Below are positions 22,101-37,145 of a stretch of DNA of 64,000 bases, piece by piece. The position numbers and the translations under genes were made by a program. Position 1 is the stretch's first letter. The number at the start of each line of letters is the position of its first letter. The DNA lies in assembly GCA_036937835.1 (NCBI GenBank), contig CM072876.1:8807501-8871500 (forward strand), read 5' to 3'. The DNA is from Pampus argenteus. Its lineage: Eukaryota; Chordata; Actinopteri; Scombriformes; Stromateidae. The notes under the pieces were generated by a model. It was not told where the DNA came from, did not search any database, and saw only the letters and a list, made by a program, of their open reading frames with translations.

Positions 22101-22373
22101 TACTTACACGATATAATGCAATCTGATACAACATCTACAGACTCGGAGTCAGCATGTATCTGACACAAACTGTACATTATAAACTTTACACAAACGTTGT
22201 ATTTATTGCAGGGCTATCAGGTTGCGTTAAAGGGGCGTATTGGATTGCATTATATTGTATAGACAAATCTGTTATTGTGTCCACTACCTGTATCTATAGA
22301 AAACAAATGCATATTTTGACAAGCCGCTCATCACTATCGAGTGTTTCACAGTATGTTTAGTTGTATTTCAGAG

Positions 22374-22375
<2 letters not shown>
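15819..22375. other. Intergenic, no gene seen
   Basis: AT-rich sequence with scattered short poly-A/T tracts. The short open frames here have no domain, no splice partners and no codon signal. Confidence 0.5.
19160..19190 (+). repeat. Poly-A tract
   Basis: 31 consecutive A. It could be an old retroposon tail, but no element body is recognised next to it. Confidence 0.9.
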
Positions 22376-22420
<45 letters not shown>

Positions 22421-22436
22421 GGGGGGGGGGGGGGGG
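22376..22436 (+). repeat. (GT)n followed by a 16-nt G run
   Basis: About 45 bp of GT dinucleotides runs directly into 16 consecutive G. It may form Z-DNA and G4 structure and is likely to be length-variable. Confidence 0.95.
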
Positions 22437-23077
22437 TTAGTCCCTATAAGCAAAAACCACTGACTGAGACTCACTAGAACAATACCCATTATTGCCACGT
22501 TATTCATAGATGCTTAGTGCAAACTCTTTGATCACCAGCCAACCACTGTCCTTCTGTAAGCACCAAGTTGACTATAACCAGAGTCAATGAAGCTACCACG
22601 AGGTAAATATATCACGAGGAAATTGAGAATCTTACGTACCCAGAGTATAGGTACCTCTTTCTTTGATGACGAATATAAGAATATGTCTAACAATTCTCCC
22701 CCTGCCTAGTGCAATTTCACACAATATACAGTACACATATTATATGTAGACCAGTTAGAGACTATTGCTTTAACAACTGAGATTAGAAAATATGAAAGAA
22801 AGAAAGAAACAAAATCACATATGTGGCTACGTAGCCGTACAGTTCTTTAGGACATTTATATTAACACACTTCCATTTTGAGATGAAAATAAGATAAGAAA
22901 AAAAAAAATTCACAGAAGCTTCAGGTGATATAGAGCAATGGGTCTCTAGCTATAATAAGACCTCAGTTGCCTGATTTCTGTACATAACATCTTTATATAC
23001 ATCATCATGATCCCACACCAATCAGGTTGATATTCACCCCCTTTAAAACCATTTCAAGTCCTTTTTTTCTCTTTATG

Positions 23078-23083
23078 TTTATT
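23078..23083 (-). terminator. Possible esrrb polyadenylation signal
   Basis: AATAAA on the minus strand, 150 nt after the esrrb stop codon. Other signals further on could also be used. Confidence 0.4.
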
Positions 23084-23232
23084 ACCGTTTAAAGTTGTTA
23101 AAATTACTCAGTAGTCCAAGCTTCATCATGTCACTGTCAATTGGCACACCACCTTTTTTTTTTTTTTTTAATGGGCTGTCTCTCGCCTCACATTGGGTGA
23201 TGCAGCTGTCTGTCAAACATCTGGCCCAGGTG

Positions 23233-23477
23233 TCAAGCCTTGGCCTCCAACATCTCGAGGAATAGTTTGTGCATGGGGACTTTGCCCTGCATTTTGATGC
23301 TGTAGAAGTGCTGAACGGCCTTGGTGGCGGTCTGACGGAGCAGAGGCAGGGTCATTAGCAGCTTGCCTGCCCGTCGAGGATCCTCCGGATGCTGGGAGCC
23401 CTCAAAGTCCTGCAGAGCCTCGTGGAGAGAATCCTGGAGCCTTTGGACTGCCTCGATATTTTCTATGTGCATGGAGT
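23233..23477 (-). CDS. esrrb: esrrb last coding exon: dimer interface and AF-2
   Basis: 245 nt to a TGA. Begins DSMHIENIEAVQRLQDSLHE and ends VPMHKLFLEMLEAKA, the AF-2 helix that recruits PGC-1/SRC LxxLL coactivators. The final residue is Ala instead of the usual Val. Confidence 0.95.
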
Positions 23478-26400
23478 CTGGAGCAAGAAGAATGGTGGAG
23501 GAAAGATGGAAGGAAAAAAGTGAAGAACGTGTTTTATAGCTCCACGTTACACATTTCTTTTGGTTTTGTTGTCTACTGTACAATTTAAAAGCATAGTTAT
23601 CTGTACGAAACCATCTAAAGCTGCAACAACAACGTATGTTTCACAGCAGCATTATCTGCTGGCTTTGAATTCTGCAGCCTGTCTTTGCAAACATGCAATT
23701 TTAGAGAGAGGTTTTCTCTTGTTAGTGGTTAATGACGCTCCTTAAATAAATTCCTAAGCATGACCAGGACTCTAGGGAGAGAGAGGAAGAGGGAGAGGTA
23801 CTGTAGGTCTGTATAAATATACGGTGGGACAGGAAAAAGATTCATCTCTTCTGGTATCATGGACCACATACATCCCCCCCTGCTAATGAATTCAGATGGC
23901 TGCATTACTAGGATATCGTTCAGCTGAATGATGGCAGCAGATGGCCTTCATTTCCATAAGAAAGAGCAGTCGGGCCCCTTATGTATAGATTCTAAAATAA
24001 AACCAGTTGAGACTTATTAAAAACTGCTCTCTATGTATAGTATAAGTCTACAAGTAAAAAAAAAAACAAAAAACGCAGGCTTGTCCTCCAAAGAAGAAGC
24101 TGACACGAGTGTTTTAATGGACAAGTAGTGGTTTGTTTTCAGCCAGTTTCACTGCACACACACACACAGTGAGGTAAACAGTCAGTTTCATATCCACAAT
24201 TCATTAAGTTATAGATAAAACTGTGCACAGTAAAAATGTGAATTCAATTCAGTATTATAATTAAACTGAAAGCTTCGTGTTAGCTTCGTATATCTAACAG
24301 GATAAGAGCAGTCTCCTGCTAAACAAACTGTGTTACTGGAGCCAAACAGAACAGTGGCTGCTGATTGAAGTGTGTGAGTGAATTGGATCAACTCCGCTAT
24401 GTGTCATGAAAGTTGTGGAGTGAAGTAAGACTGTGTATGAACATGTAAATGAGGCAGAAAAAAGGAACGTACAAGGCTAATTATGTTCCTAACTGACTGA
24501 TTAAGTCTCTTTTACCAGTCGCCTTCTGTGTAAATTGCGTTTCTATCTTGGGAAATTAACTAGGCTATGTGGACCGCACATGTGTTCCAGCACTCTTCAT
24601 TTGAAACCTTCATGTTAATACTGATCTGATCCTCGTTGGGCTGCAGTGCGAGCATGTGTGTGTCTGTGTGCGTGTGTGTGTGTGAGATATAGAGAGAGAG
24701 AGAGCGGAGGAGAGAGAGAAAGAGTGAATATTTTTTCGAATGTGTGTGAGAGCATTATCATATATGTATGTGTGTGTGCGTGTGTGTGTTCAAGGAGGTT
24801 AGGGGCGGAATGCAAAACTAACTTTGAAGAAACAATTTCCATGTAATCCGTCAGCAGCCTGGCGTCAATCCCGTCAATACTTCGCTAATTACTAAATCAA
24901 TGGCCATGAATTTCCACAGCTGTCACACCCACAGGACCCCTGGAGCCGAAGCTTTCCGAGACTGTGTTCAAACGAGCCGAAGCTGCCCTCTCGCTCTCTC
25001 TGAGCCTCCGTCTCAACCCCTGCCTTCCTCTCTCACACTTCTCCCTTACCTTTACATCCCTGTTTTTCCATCAACCCCATCTCCCCCCTCAAGCCCTCCC
25101 CTGCCATTTATCCTCCCCTCTCTCCTCCTGCAGATTCTCACTCTCCTATGGAGAGTTTGTCATCAGCAGACTAAAGCTCTGGGCTCAGCATTTTTCATTT
25201 TTCAGTCAGGCAGGAGAAAAGACTCCTAACAGGCATTGATTAGTGGGGGACAGGCCCGGCCTCATGAAAAGCAAACTGTCGATACGGGCACAGCATCTTA
25301 ACATTGGAACAAACGAGGCCCGTCGCTCCCCAACGCTCATTCCACTCCACTTAACACATTTTATTGACAGCCCCTGTTTTCCTAATGAAATGCTAAATAT
25401 ATCTCCCTTGGCTGTGGTGCGCTGGCAGCTACTGTTATGGAGATGGAGAAAATGAGAGCGCAATGTGACAGTCACACACACACGCACGCACACAAATTCA
25501 AATATAAACGCACATACACATTCACATAGGGGGTGTTAAATTAAACAACCTTGCTCCTGACCTTTTTGTCCTCTCTCTTATCAGGTATCCTTCATTGTGG
25601 AAGTGATCGGCCCGCAAGATATAAACAATCACTTGACATTTTTTTGTTTTATTTCTTTGTTTACTTTAATTAAATACCAACAATCTAGATTTATTTGAGA
25701 TTGAACATGGAGATGTACCCCCACAGCCCACAGGATATTAGGAGGATATAGGAGGAACATTTTTCGAGTAATTTAAAGTGCACACTTTCTATAATGTAAG
25801 CTTTGTAATAGTTTTTATTGCACTGTATGCCCCTGAAATCCAGTTTCTTTTAATTTCAAATGTAAGTAGATTTATAGTTTCAAATTTTTTTTAATTTTTA
25901 AAAAAAGTAAATAAATAATCTCTTTGGGTTTCAACGATATTATTAACAAAGTTTATAATGACTGTCACATGACAACTCACCTGAGTTGGCGAGAGCGATG
26001 GCTTTAAGCGTGACAAACTCCTCCTTATCAATACGCAGCTTCTTGTAACGCCGGACGAGTGGCAGGATGGCAACATGCAGGTCCAGCAGGCCTGAGATCC
26101 TCGCCTGCTCCTCGTCCACCACGTAGTCCTCTGCGTACATGATCTCGTCCTCGCAGGACAGTGAACGAAACACAATGCTCAGCACCAGAATCTCCATCCA
26201 GGCGCTCTGCAGTAAACTCATCTGGTCCGCCAGTGAGAGAGTGGAAAAACCTGCCAGATCAAGAAGAAAATGTGAGGTTTTTTTTTTTTTTAAAGGAACT
26301 CACTCAGTTGAACCGCATGACAAAGCAGGAGATCAACGCATTAACCTAACATTAGCTACACTGTAATTGACCCTCTCAAGTCCTCTACATGTTTTATTGG

Positions 26401-29400
26401 CTGTGTATACTATGCTGTACAATCCCCAGACAGGCCCAACTTGAAACAGAGGCCGATGACTGTATGTGGTGGCTTAAGGGAAGAATATAAATCAGTCAAG
26501 TGTAAAGGCCTTTGAAACACGACCCGGGGTGACTTAAACCATCAACTGTCAACAGTGAGTCCTTCTGCACACACACTGCACAAAAGCACACAGGCTTAGT
26601 GGGGACAAATCCACTTATAGCTTTAACCTTTTCTCATTTTTTGTCACAAAAATAATAACAAATACAGAATAAATTCTTGTTTTTAGAATAAAAAAAAACT
26701 AAATTATTCTGTATTTAAAATTGTATTTAATTAAATTGCCTACTGCTTCTCTACCATTGTTTCTTTAAAACCAAAATCAACTCATCTCCAGTAGAGTTGG
26801 TTTCTGGTTTCTTTATATAAAGTCAATTAGCTATGTGACTTTACAAGAGGGGGGCAAAAGGGAGGCAATTTGGGTTTCTAAATTGGGCACCACGAGGGAC
26901 TAGATTTGAAGCCAATTTTGTAAAGTTCAGTGGATGTGTTCTCAAAAAACAGGATTTTTTTTTTTTTGGAGCAATATACATTTAAAGAGGAGATATGTTG
27001 AGGTCAATGGTAGATTTGAGCCACCCATAAATGTTAAGTCCTATTTTTTTACTGACAAAATGGATATTCAACCTTTTTTTTTCAACCTTATTTTAAAAAA
27101 AAAAGATACTTTATATCTTGCAATGGAAATGTATATTATCCTTAATAAATCAAATAAATAATTAATAAACTGTGCATAAAAAAGCTGAAGCTGATGGCTG
27201 AAAACTCAAAGCACGGTACAGGAGAAGTACTGTGACATGTTGAATTTTAATTGACTCTTGTGCCTTCTCAAAATAAGAAATAACAAGAGGTTGTGTGACT
27301 CAAAAACACAAGTACTGGAATCCACCTGTAAATGAATGAATTATTACTTGACATTATGCTATAATTGAAAAGATCTTATCAATTTATTTAAGGTAAAGCC
27401 CAAGACAAAAAACTGTGGCATATTCAACCTGATTCTTCATTCTTTTGTCTCTTGTGTTCAACTATAACAAATCATCAAAGATCTCGAGGTCAACCCGTCA
27501 ACTCTCTCCTCTAACATTCACACACACACCACATCAAACAGACGGATACCTGAAAGAACTTCAACCGCCACAATAGCTTTCACTAGTCTATGGTGAATAG
27601 GAAGGTGATTGGGGGGTATTGACCAGGGCCTTGAACCCACCACTCTGCTTACTTAAATCTGAGATTGTATGGATGGGGAACGGAGCAGGACCCGTTGACT
27701 TAAAAGAGGTCCTCCCGATGGTTCTTATCAAGCAAATAGAGAAACGACGGGGAGAGAGAGAGAATGAGGCAGAGAGAAAAGAGTGCTGGGGGTGTCATTG
27801 ATTAGTAGATTGTAATCAGTCCACCAAATGCGAAAGGGGATCGATCCAAGCCTCAGATCTGACAAACAGACAGTTGATGGAGGACATCCGGTACATGTTT
27901 AGTGGGGGGTTGGGAAGACTACGGCATCACAGGATGTAGATACTGTAGGCTGCATCAGGAATTCATGCATTTACTCTCCATCCCCAAAAGACACTTTTGT
28001 GAGGAAATTAATTGGATTAGGGTGTATTTATCGTAACAACACAGGATCAATGACTATACTATACTAGCAAAAGTGAGAAAAAAAGCTAGATCAATTGTAA
28101 AGGAGAAAATAAATAAATAAATAAAACATATCTTTCGGCCAGAAAGCGTTAATAAATCGGTTATTATCAGTAATATATTTTTGTGTTGTTAGCTTTGTGA
28201 ATTCACAAATATCCGTCACCCTCGTCATTTGTCTGCCTCTTTTCTTGATCATTCTTTTCCTTTTCCACAGCCGTGTTTTTTTTTTCTTCTTCCCCCCTTT
28301 CAACTCAATTTACTGAAGTGATGGAGTGACTTCCTGGCTCTCTGGGGGTCTCCCCAGGTGATTCAGGTGCGTCGCCTGGAGGTGACTGAGTTAAGTGTGG
28401 CTGTGGAGGGTGATTCCCCCTGATGAAATATCAATATTTCAACCTACTAATTTACTGCCATTTGACCAAACATGACAGAATATTGAGCAAACCGGCGAAT
28501 GTCTATGTTTCTGCAGTTTGCTCCCCTTACAATGAAAAAAGACGTGAATGGAGACAACGGATAGCGTTACACCGCACTAAAAGATTAATATTTACTATTC
28601 TGCCGTACGAGGCAGAGCAGTAACTACAAAATTGAGAAAAAAAAAGGGGTTTAAAGAGATCATGATACCTAATAAATGCAGATATTATGTTCTACATAGG
28701 AGAAATGCAGAATCTACAACTGTACTTTATTTTGACATTTTAAAGTTATGGCTATGGCTATAACACTTAATGATAATGTTTAAATAAAGAGAAGTGATTT
28801 AAAGGCAACTATGAATTACACCAGAGTCAACATTTCATATGGTTTAGGTTACCGTTACCTGGCTATGCTAGGGTAATAACAGTTATTTTCCCCCATCATG
28901 ACAGCATAGATACTGCCTTATTCATTTATGTTAGATAACCAACTGAATTACCAAACTACTGGTTCAGAATCGATGCAGCTCTTTTGCTTCATCAGTTTAG
29001 TTTGCTGCGGTAAAGACAACAGATTGTCAAGCCACAGTGCAAAATTTCTCTCAAAACTGAATTTTCCTACATGTGATACCCCAGGTTATACAGGTTATAT
29101 TGACCCAAGCATACAATTTAATATTACGGTATACTGCTTGTCTTTTTAAGGTATAAGCTATAAGGTACCTGATTCTTAACAAACCAAGGGATGTTAACAC
29201 TTGTTTGCAGTCCCACACACATACAAAAAAAAAAAAAAGAAAAGTGCTTCGGCTATGCAACAGTAACAGTACAGGTAAAGATCAGATAAGTAATTGAATC
29301 CCTATTCAGTGCAATGAAGTGACTGAGTGCTTGGCAGTGAAGCTTGAAGCTGTCATTGAGAGCTTGGTCTAAAACAGACAGCACTTCACTCTCTATTCAT

Positions 29401-31922
29401 TTAGTATCATTACAGGCCTCCTAAGAGCCCTAATGGGCCTAATAAAAAGACAGAGGTAATAATGAGACTAGAGGGCCCTATATGAGCAGGAGGAGTAGGA
29501 GGGGGGAGAGCCAGGGGAACAAGAGAACAAGGAAGCGAGAGACTGTGTGTGAAAGATATGACGGCAGAGAGAGAGAGAGAGAGGGAATAAAATCAAAGAG
29601 GAAGAAAGAGATGCTCTGAACTGAGAGAACATTAAATACCGGAGGGTGCTGAATGCTGCCTCGAATATAAATCTACACGTTGTGCAGTTACACGTCTGAG
29701 ACTGCGCGTTAACAAATTAGTGGCCACCTCTGACCTCCCGACAACCATGCTACGATTCTGTTTCCATTTTTGTGACGGTGTGTGTGTAAATGTAACATCC
29801 AATCAATGACTGCCTAGCAATGAGTTACAGCCATCCGCTCAAACATGTTTAACTTGGGCCTGAATACACAGGAAAACCAGTTCTGCTCTTAAAGACAAAA
29901 TGTGTGTTTTTATATCTGTACATCAAAGTAAAAGCCGGCTTGAGCCCAGCGATTCACCATGACAACATGTAACAGAAAACCTATGAAACATTTCACATCT
30001 GGATGTTGAAGGACTTTCACATTATTGGAGCGATGTGCAGTAATGACTCTTATTACCTCATCGTTAAGGCCATTTGTGCAGCGGGCTATGAGTGTAATGG
30101 TGGGAGTGGACTGTTAAACTGTAGGGACCCCTTTTGTCTTAATCGTTACTTGGTGACACTCTGACCCGGTGGCCCCGGGTAAAATGTCCCCAGAGTGTCA
30201 CATGCTCCTTTAATAACTCTGTCAGGTCTGGATTTAGATGTTCATAGCATACTAGATCAATAGTTATACATAGCAAATGTAGCAGAGATTGAGCTCCAAA
30301 AAATATGATAGTAAATTTCTTGAATTCATTTTCTGCACCCCTGTGGCTATGATTAAATTGAGGAATTTGACTGTATCCTTTTCACTCTCAAAAATATACC
30401 TGAATTAGAAAAAAAAAGTTAGTTAACACATATCCATGTTCTCAATATGTTGGATGAAAAAGAGGTCATGGAAGAAACTGTGCATTTGGGTCAGGGATGC
30501 TCCTTTCGTCCCTGATAAAAGCTTGTTTTTTTTTTGTTTTTTTTCTCAGTGTAAACTCCAAAGTGGTGAGACAGCATCCCTTCAAAGACTAATCTCCTAA
30601 TCAGACTACACAGCTCCCCTGTGTCTTTGCAGAGTCAATCCTTTGAGGTTGCCAGGGCAGGTTTGGGATAAACACACCTTCACCCACACCAAATTACATT
30701 AATTAAAGTGTCAAATGTAAATCTGATGGCGAATCAGTGATTAGGGTTAAACCTGGACTGAAGAGGGAGCTAAGCCGCTGGTGGTTGTGCCAGCTGACAA
30801 ATTAAATAAATCCACAAATCCATTTCTGATGCTTTTATTGTCATTCATTGTATTTTATTTTATTATATAAATAATAATAAATAGAATTGTTCTACATGTG
30901 CAGTTTTGCACATGTAGCCCCTATACTATATTTGATTGGATCAATGAGATGCATCTACTTTGAGTCCAACCTGTTTTCCCTTTAGACAAACTGTTGTCTG
31001 TTTTAACTGATAGAGACGAAAAGAAAAGAAGATCTAAGAACATTTGCATAACAAGTTTTATTTAAAGAATTTGTCAACAAGGACCGGGGAAGTCCGTCAG
31101 TATTTCCCTAAATAAATCAATTTGTCCACAGGCGCTGTGTAGTCTCCTTAAGTAAGAAAGAGGATTGCTTTCTTTAAGTCTGGGATTGAAATGGAATACA
31201 TTGACATAGGGGCGGATCCCACCCCCCGACTCTCCCACCCTGCCCAGTCAAATCAGAGGTTTCAGCTGCTCTTTATTGATTAGATTTTAGAATATGGGAC
31301 TAGCTTCTCCCTTAGGTGCAGATGAGTAGCAGATGTTAATTATCCTGTGTGCGCATGAATGTGCATGTGTTTGTGTGTGTGTCTGTTTGGGGGGGTATAT
31401 GTGTGTGTGTGCAACAGTCAGTGAACTTCTTCAGTATTCTCATACTGTGTCATATCAGCAAATTAATAAGCAGTCCACTTATATATATATACCAATATAT
31501 ATATACCAATAGTGTAAGATGATAAGAGTTTGCCTTACAATACCCCCTTTATCAGAGCTCACAAATGAATATCCTTTAATCCTTACTGATTTTGTTTTAT
31601 ATTTGACAATGCTGAAGTGTTAAAAAAAAAAAAAAAAGAAACAGATCCAAGAATACACAGCTGTTCATTTGCCATTATGTTTCTCTACCTGGGATATGTT
31701 TTGCCCAGCCGATGATGACTACCAGTTCGCGGTCGGCCAAGTCACACAGTGTGGTCAGGGCCTTGATGTCTCCATCGGGCATGGTGGGGTCAGGCATGGC
31801 GTATATCTTCTCTGGCTCCACCACCAACAGATGAGAAACGATCTTTGTCACTGAGGGACAGGACGACATAAAAAGAGAAATGTGCTGTGAGACAATTTTA
31901 GGCAACAGCATACACACATTTA

Positions 31923-31981
<59 letters not shown>

Positions 31982-34900
31982 ATGTTTGCTTTTTTGTTAT
32001 AATACATTTGAAATCTGTCATAATCTACTGTGCAAAGTCTAAACAGGTGGCCATTTGGCCTGATGATTAATCTGCCAGCAGCAGCAACACAGATTTTTCT
32101 TCCCGTGACAGACAAAAAAATCCGTCTATGCACATTGAGATATTTTATATAATGAATAAATTGCAGTATTCGGATTCACCGCTCACAAGTCCCAAAATTT
32201 GATGTATAATATCAACTTTCTGTAATGCTAATGCGCCTCTCAAATTTCCGTTATTTAACTGGGTGGCATAGAAAAAAAACCCAAACCAAACTATGTGACT
32301 CACATGGCTTTTTGGCTGGAGGGGGGATGGTGAGACCAAGGTAGGCGCCATTCTCTGCATCCATCCTTCGTTTGTACTTCTGTCGTCCTCCTCTCACACG
32401 GTCCAGACGTACACCTGCAAAAAATATCAAATGTCACTTTTGTAATTCAAATTCATTGATTATTTTGCAAAATGGAATAAAATATAATTAATCTGAGCAA
32501 CATCTTCATTTTATACTTACTGTTTTTTTATTTATTTATTTCTGTCTATCTTCATCATGAGATTTTGTTAAAAATGCAACATTTTACTATTGCTACAGCT
32601 CCTGCTAATGATGAAAGCTTCTTTGCATATATATTTTTGCTGAGTCATAAATCTCTGTCAAGGATTTCACGGCTTTATTTATTTAAAAAAAAAAAAAAAA
32701 AAAAAAACTTATTACGGCATACCATATTCAACCAACACTGAGGCTTATTTCTTCAGTATATTATACAGCATTGTCCAAAAATGTTTTCCTGATTAAATAA
32801 TATTATTAACTGGTATACTAATACTGGTATACTCATTAAGGAAACCTTTCAAAAATATTCCTGGTTATATGCATAAACTCTAATTGAGACCTCTGCTGTT
32901 TCCTTTCTTTATATTTAACTTTTTAAACTGAAAGAGTGACTATTTAATACCTCCCTGTTACCGATGGAAGAGTGTAAGTATCTAGTTAGTATACAAACGT
33001 GACATATCTGGGATTATCTCAAACGCCACCTCAGATGCACCTTATGTGCTGGATTTACACTCTCGTATTAAAAGTTGTTTGTGCATTGAGGGAGAGCAAA
33101 CAGATTTTACATGGTCAAGTGGAATTGAGTCGTGCGAGCTTTCCCAGTGACTCATATAAATTCCTTTGATTCCCCTGGAAACAAAAGAATCCGATTAGGA
33201 TGGTCTTTCAATTTCCTGACACCGACTATCCACTAACCTAATTACCCACCGTGCCCAGAGGGAGCTCATTCTTCCCAGCAAACACAGTGAGATCATTTTA
33301 TGCCTGGCAGATTGAAGCTAAATCGAGAGTCCCTCTCCTAACACAGCTTTCCATTTGTACGCCTTAAAGTAATCAATAAGGCTTGCAAATAGACTTCTTG
33401 TTCTTTGAACACATGTGGATGTGGTTTTAATTAGTCAGTTAGGCAGCTAGGAACTAGGTTTACGATAGATTGGAGCTTTAGTAGTTGTTTTTACCATTAC
33501 TCTTGTTTAAGGTAAATTTAAAATTATAAATTGAGCTTCAGGAAACTCTGCGCATGTACTCCTCATACTAAATCAATTCGATCGCTTCTCTCTATTTAAT
33601 GACACACATAGGTCTAATAAAGGCACACACGGTTAAAGGCTTTCACAACAATAAGCTTGTGTAATGCAAAAATATATTAACCAGGTGTATGCCCTAAATT
33701 TATGTATAGGCTTGTCAGACTGACAATGAGTTGTTGCTGTTTTTGTCCCCGAAATCTCCCACTATCCTCACATGTATGCACATAAACACACACACGCACA
33801 CACACACACACTGGTTTCCCTGCTGCGAGCTGCGGGGTCATGTGGCTGCGACAAGCGACAAGTGACCAAACAGCCGGAGTTTGAATTCCGAGATCCGCGG
33901 GGGCTGTTTGAACTGGAACATCCAACTGGCCCATAATTAATAGACGCTGACAAGAATTAAGAGCTCAGTGCTAACCAGTTTCAGTTTACAGCTTAGCAGC
34001 GCTGCAATCGACAGAGAGCCAAAGCAGGAAGGCAGAGAGAATGACAGAGAGGAGGAAAAAAAGGGTTTCGATAATACCAAAGAACAAGGAGCGTAGGGGG
34101 AATATCACAGGAAAAGCTGCCGTTTTTGGGCTATATGTATCAGTTTTCTGCAAGATCTCTGTTTTTCTTTGTCTCACTTTTTCTTCCGTCTGTCTCTTTT
34201 TTCTCTCTCAGCATCGGGTGTACGTCTCCTCCTGACAGCCCTGCCTGTCCCAGCCAGTGCCTGATCTGAGCAGCGCAAGGATTATCTCCTCCCCATGTGA
34301 TACGGCACAGTACTGAGAATCTGACCACAACAAGACAGCTGGATGAGGCCCCTTGTAGAGGCCTGGTGCTGGTGGTGGGGTAACACTTTCGGGGTTTGTG
34401 TCATCGTTGGCAACACATTCCACACCGCAGGCCCAAAACCACTGTGGCCTGCATGCTTCAATACAATGTGGTGCAGAAGAGAGATAGTGTCCTGGTAGTA
34501 AAGGGCCAGGCGGGTGCACAGATCATCTTAAAGGCATCCAGATCCATTTTTTACGGTTGCTGGGCCCTCATAAAATGTGGCAGCCAAAATATGGATGCAG
34601 GGGTGAGGTTATGGGGTAAAAGATTGTGGGGAATGCGAGGTGGGAGACATTTGTGCGCTCATGTTATGTGCTCGGTAAGATCATACACTTACAGTACAGT
34701 ACGCTTATAACTTATTGCAGATGATAAGAGAGAAAGGCTGAGACACAAAGATATTGGCTGACAGTCTATCCTTGTTGTGTGTGTGTGTGTGTGGAAAGAC
34801 GATGACGCGTGTTTGCATAGGAGTAATCTTTACAGGCACCTGACCCCCGGCTTCCCTTTCATATTCAATATCTTTATTGACTTGCACAACCTTAAAGCAC

Positions 34901-37109
34901 ATTCATGATTGAAGCAGCTGTGTTTTCACACCGGCCGCTGTGTGTATGTGTATTTATTTCATTATTTTTTTGTACTTATTTTTTTTTTTTTTATTCTATA
35001 TTTGAATCTCCATTTACAACAAGTTAGATGTTAGTCTTCAGCAATTAAAAATCACACAATTAGTAGTACAATGTAGCTGGATTTTTATATACACTGTACC
35101 GAATAAATATAATGCTGGTGGGGAAATAATGAATCCTTTATTGGTTATTTTTTTGTTGTTCAGCAGTAGAAATAATAAAATATTTAATTCAATAAAAATA
35201 TTGAGTCTAAAAGTCTCCTGGAATCAGTCTATAAATTATTGTATTATTATTATTATTATATTATATTATAGTATTATATTATATAAAAATAATAAAAAGT
35301 CCCCAAAATTAGTATTATAAAAAGTATCATAGGGGGCATTCATGCAAGATTATTTTATAGCAGGCAGAATAAACCGTTTAAACAACAGATTGTATCACTC
35401 AAACGTGAAAATGGCTCATGTGTATCAAGCTTGTGTGTTACAACGGGAACATGTGCACGTGTGTATGTATCTCACACAGCTATTTTCAGCCCCTCACCTG
35501 TCAGAGGCGCTTCTTTCTAGAGAATGTGTCAGAATTGGCTGGCTGGCTAATGCTGCCAAAGGGAGATTAGAAGCACCCTATTTTAGCTGGGAAAAATCAG
35601 AGGGATGCAGTATGCGCCCCCTCCTACACGGTTGCTCACCCTTTACAAGGCGCAGGAACCTTGCCCTTCCAGACTTACTTCTTAGGGCCGATTCATCAAA
35701 CCTGCAAAAAACTAATAAAACTAAAGGCATCGGGCAGCTTTTGTTGGACTGTACAGAGTCTGGGTGGGCCGCAGGATGGGAGGGAGTCTAGGAGAACATG
35801 TGTAACGGCCCAGGAGGAGGTGGCTGGGTGGGTGGATGGGGGTGGGTTATCAGGATGGCATCCCACCTGCTCTAAACCCCAACGGGCTGACAAGACAAAG
35901 CTGGGGTTGTTCTCCCATTACAGCACACCCTGGCAGCACTCTCTTTATCTTTTACACTTTAATAAATCTGTGTCGGCATGTCCACAAGGAGTATTACTGT
36001 GTTTTAAAGACACAAATGCGCCTGTAATCAAAAACATCTGCATGGCTAGAGATGGTTGATTCAGGATCCCTGGTGTATTGCCGTTGCAGGCGTTGCGTGT
36101 TAAGAGTGGGTGAAAGAGTAAAAGACAAGAGACGTGTGGCTGCAGGAAACATCAAGGTCTAGTACCATGCCACTTGTCAGGGGTGATATACATTTGGCAT
36201 GTGTGTACATGAATGTGTGTGCCGTGAGTCGAGTGTATGTATCAGAGGGTTGTAAAGAGATCATCACTTCGCTAAATCCCCTTCTTCAGAGGAACACGTG
36301 TTAGCCTCCGTGTCTGATCTATTACCTGCCAGACAGTGAGGACAGGCCAGCGCAGAGTCTCTGGGTGGGCGCAGATTTCACTCTGCCAGCTACTGTGACC
36401 CCCAAAAAAAGCAAACAAGGCCTCATACTTGTGCTGTTAGATAGACAAGTTTGTGGTGCAAGAAAAGATGAAGCGACAAGGGGTCAGATGTGTGATGAGC
36501 AATGCAAGCAGACGCTAACATGATTTTGTAGACATATGCTGTACAAATGTATCTGCTAGGACTTCGGCACCCATACAGTATAGACTTTTGCTATATCTTG
36601 ATTTTGATGATGTAATCTTAGCGTATAGATTGGTTTCTGATCTAAGTCTATTGATTGGGAAAGGACCTGACAGTCTGTGATATTGGATATGGCTTTACTA
36701 ATCTTTTGTGTATGTGGCTGGAGGAAAATAAGGCTGTAACGTTACCCCAGTAGCCACGTTCACTCAGGAAAGACTGCTGATCCCTATCTGTGGTCGGGCG
36801 AGGGCGAGACAGCGGTGTAGGTTGCCAAAATAGTCTGGCAGCTTGTATTCATCCACCACATTACAGCGGTGTCAGAAAATCCCCCACAAGCAACGAATAC
36901 ACCAGAAACACTGAGCTAACATTAAAACCGACTTTCAACGTCAGAAGAGAAAAAAAGGCTTAATGTCTTTTTAGTTGAATTGTTAACACATTTTTCAGCT
37001 GGCCTACAGCTTCTGTTTCGACAGGACATAATTTTTTTAAACATGCTAATTTGCTAACATGACGATGTGATTATTCGATCATAGACCAGATATTGTTGCA
37101 GCATTAAAA

Positions 37110-37145
<36 letters not shown>

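Noticed and set aside
24900..25239. Ser/Pro/Leu-rich open frames
   Set aside because: Produced by a pyrimidine-rich tract; composition artefact.
35342..35791. 149-codon plus-strand open frame in esrrb intron 2
   Set aside because: No domain and no partner exons; one open frame of this length is expected by chance in 8 kb of intron.
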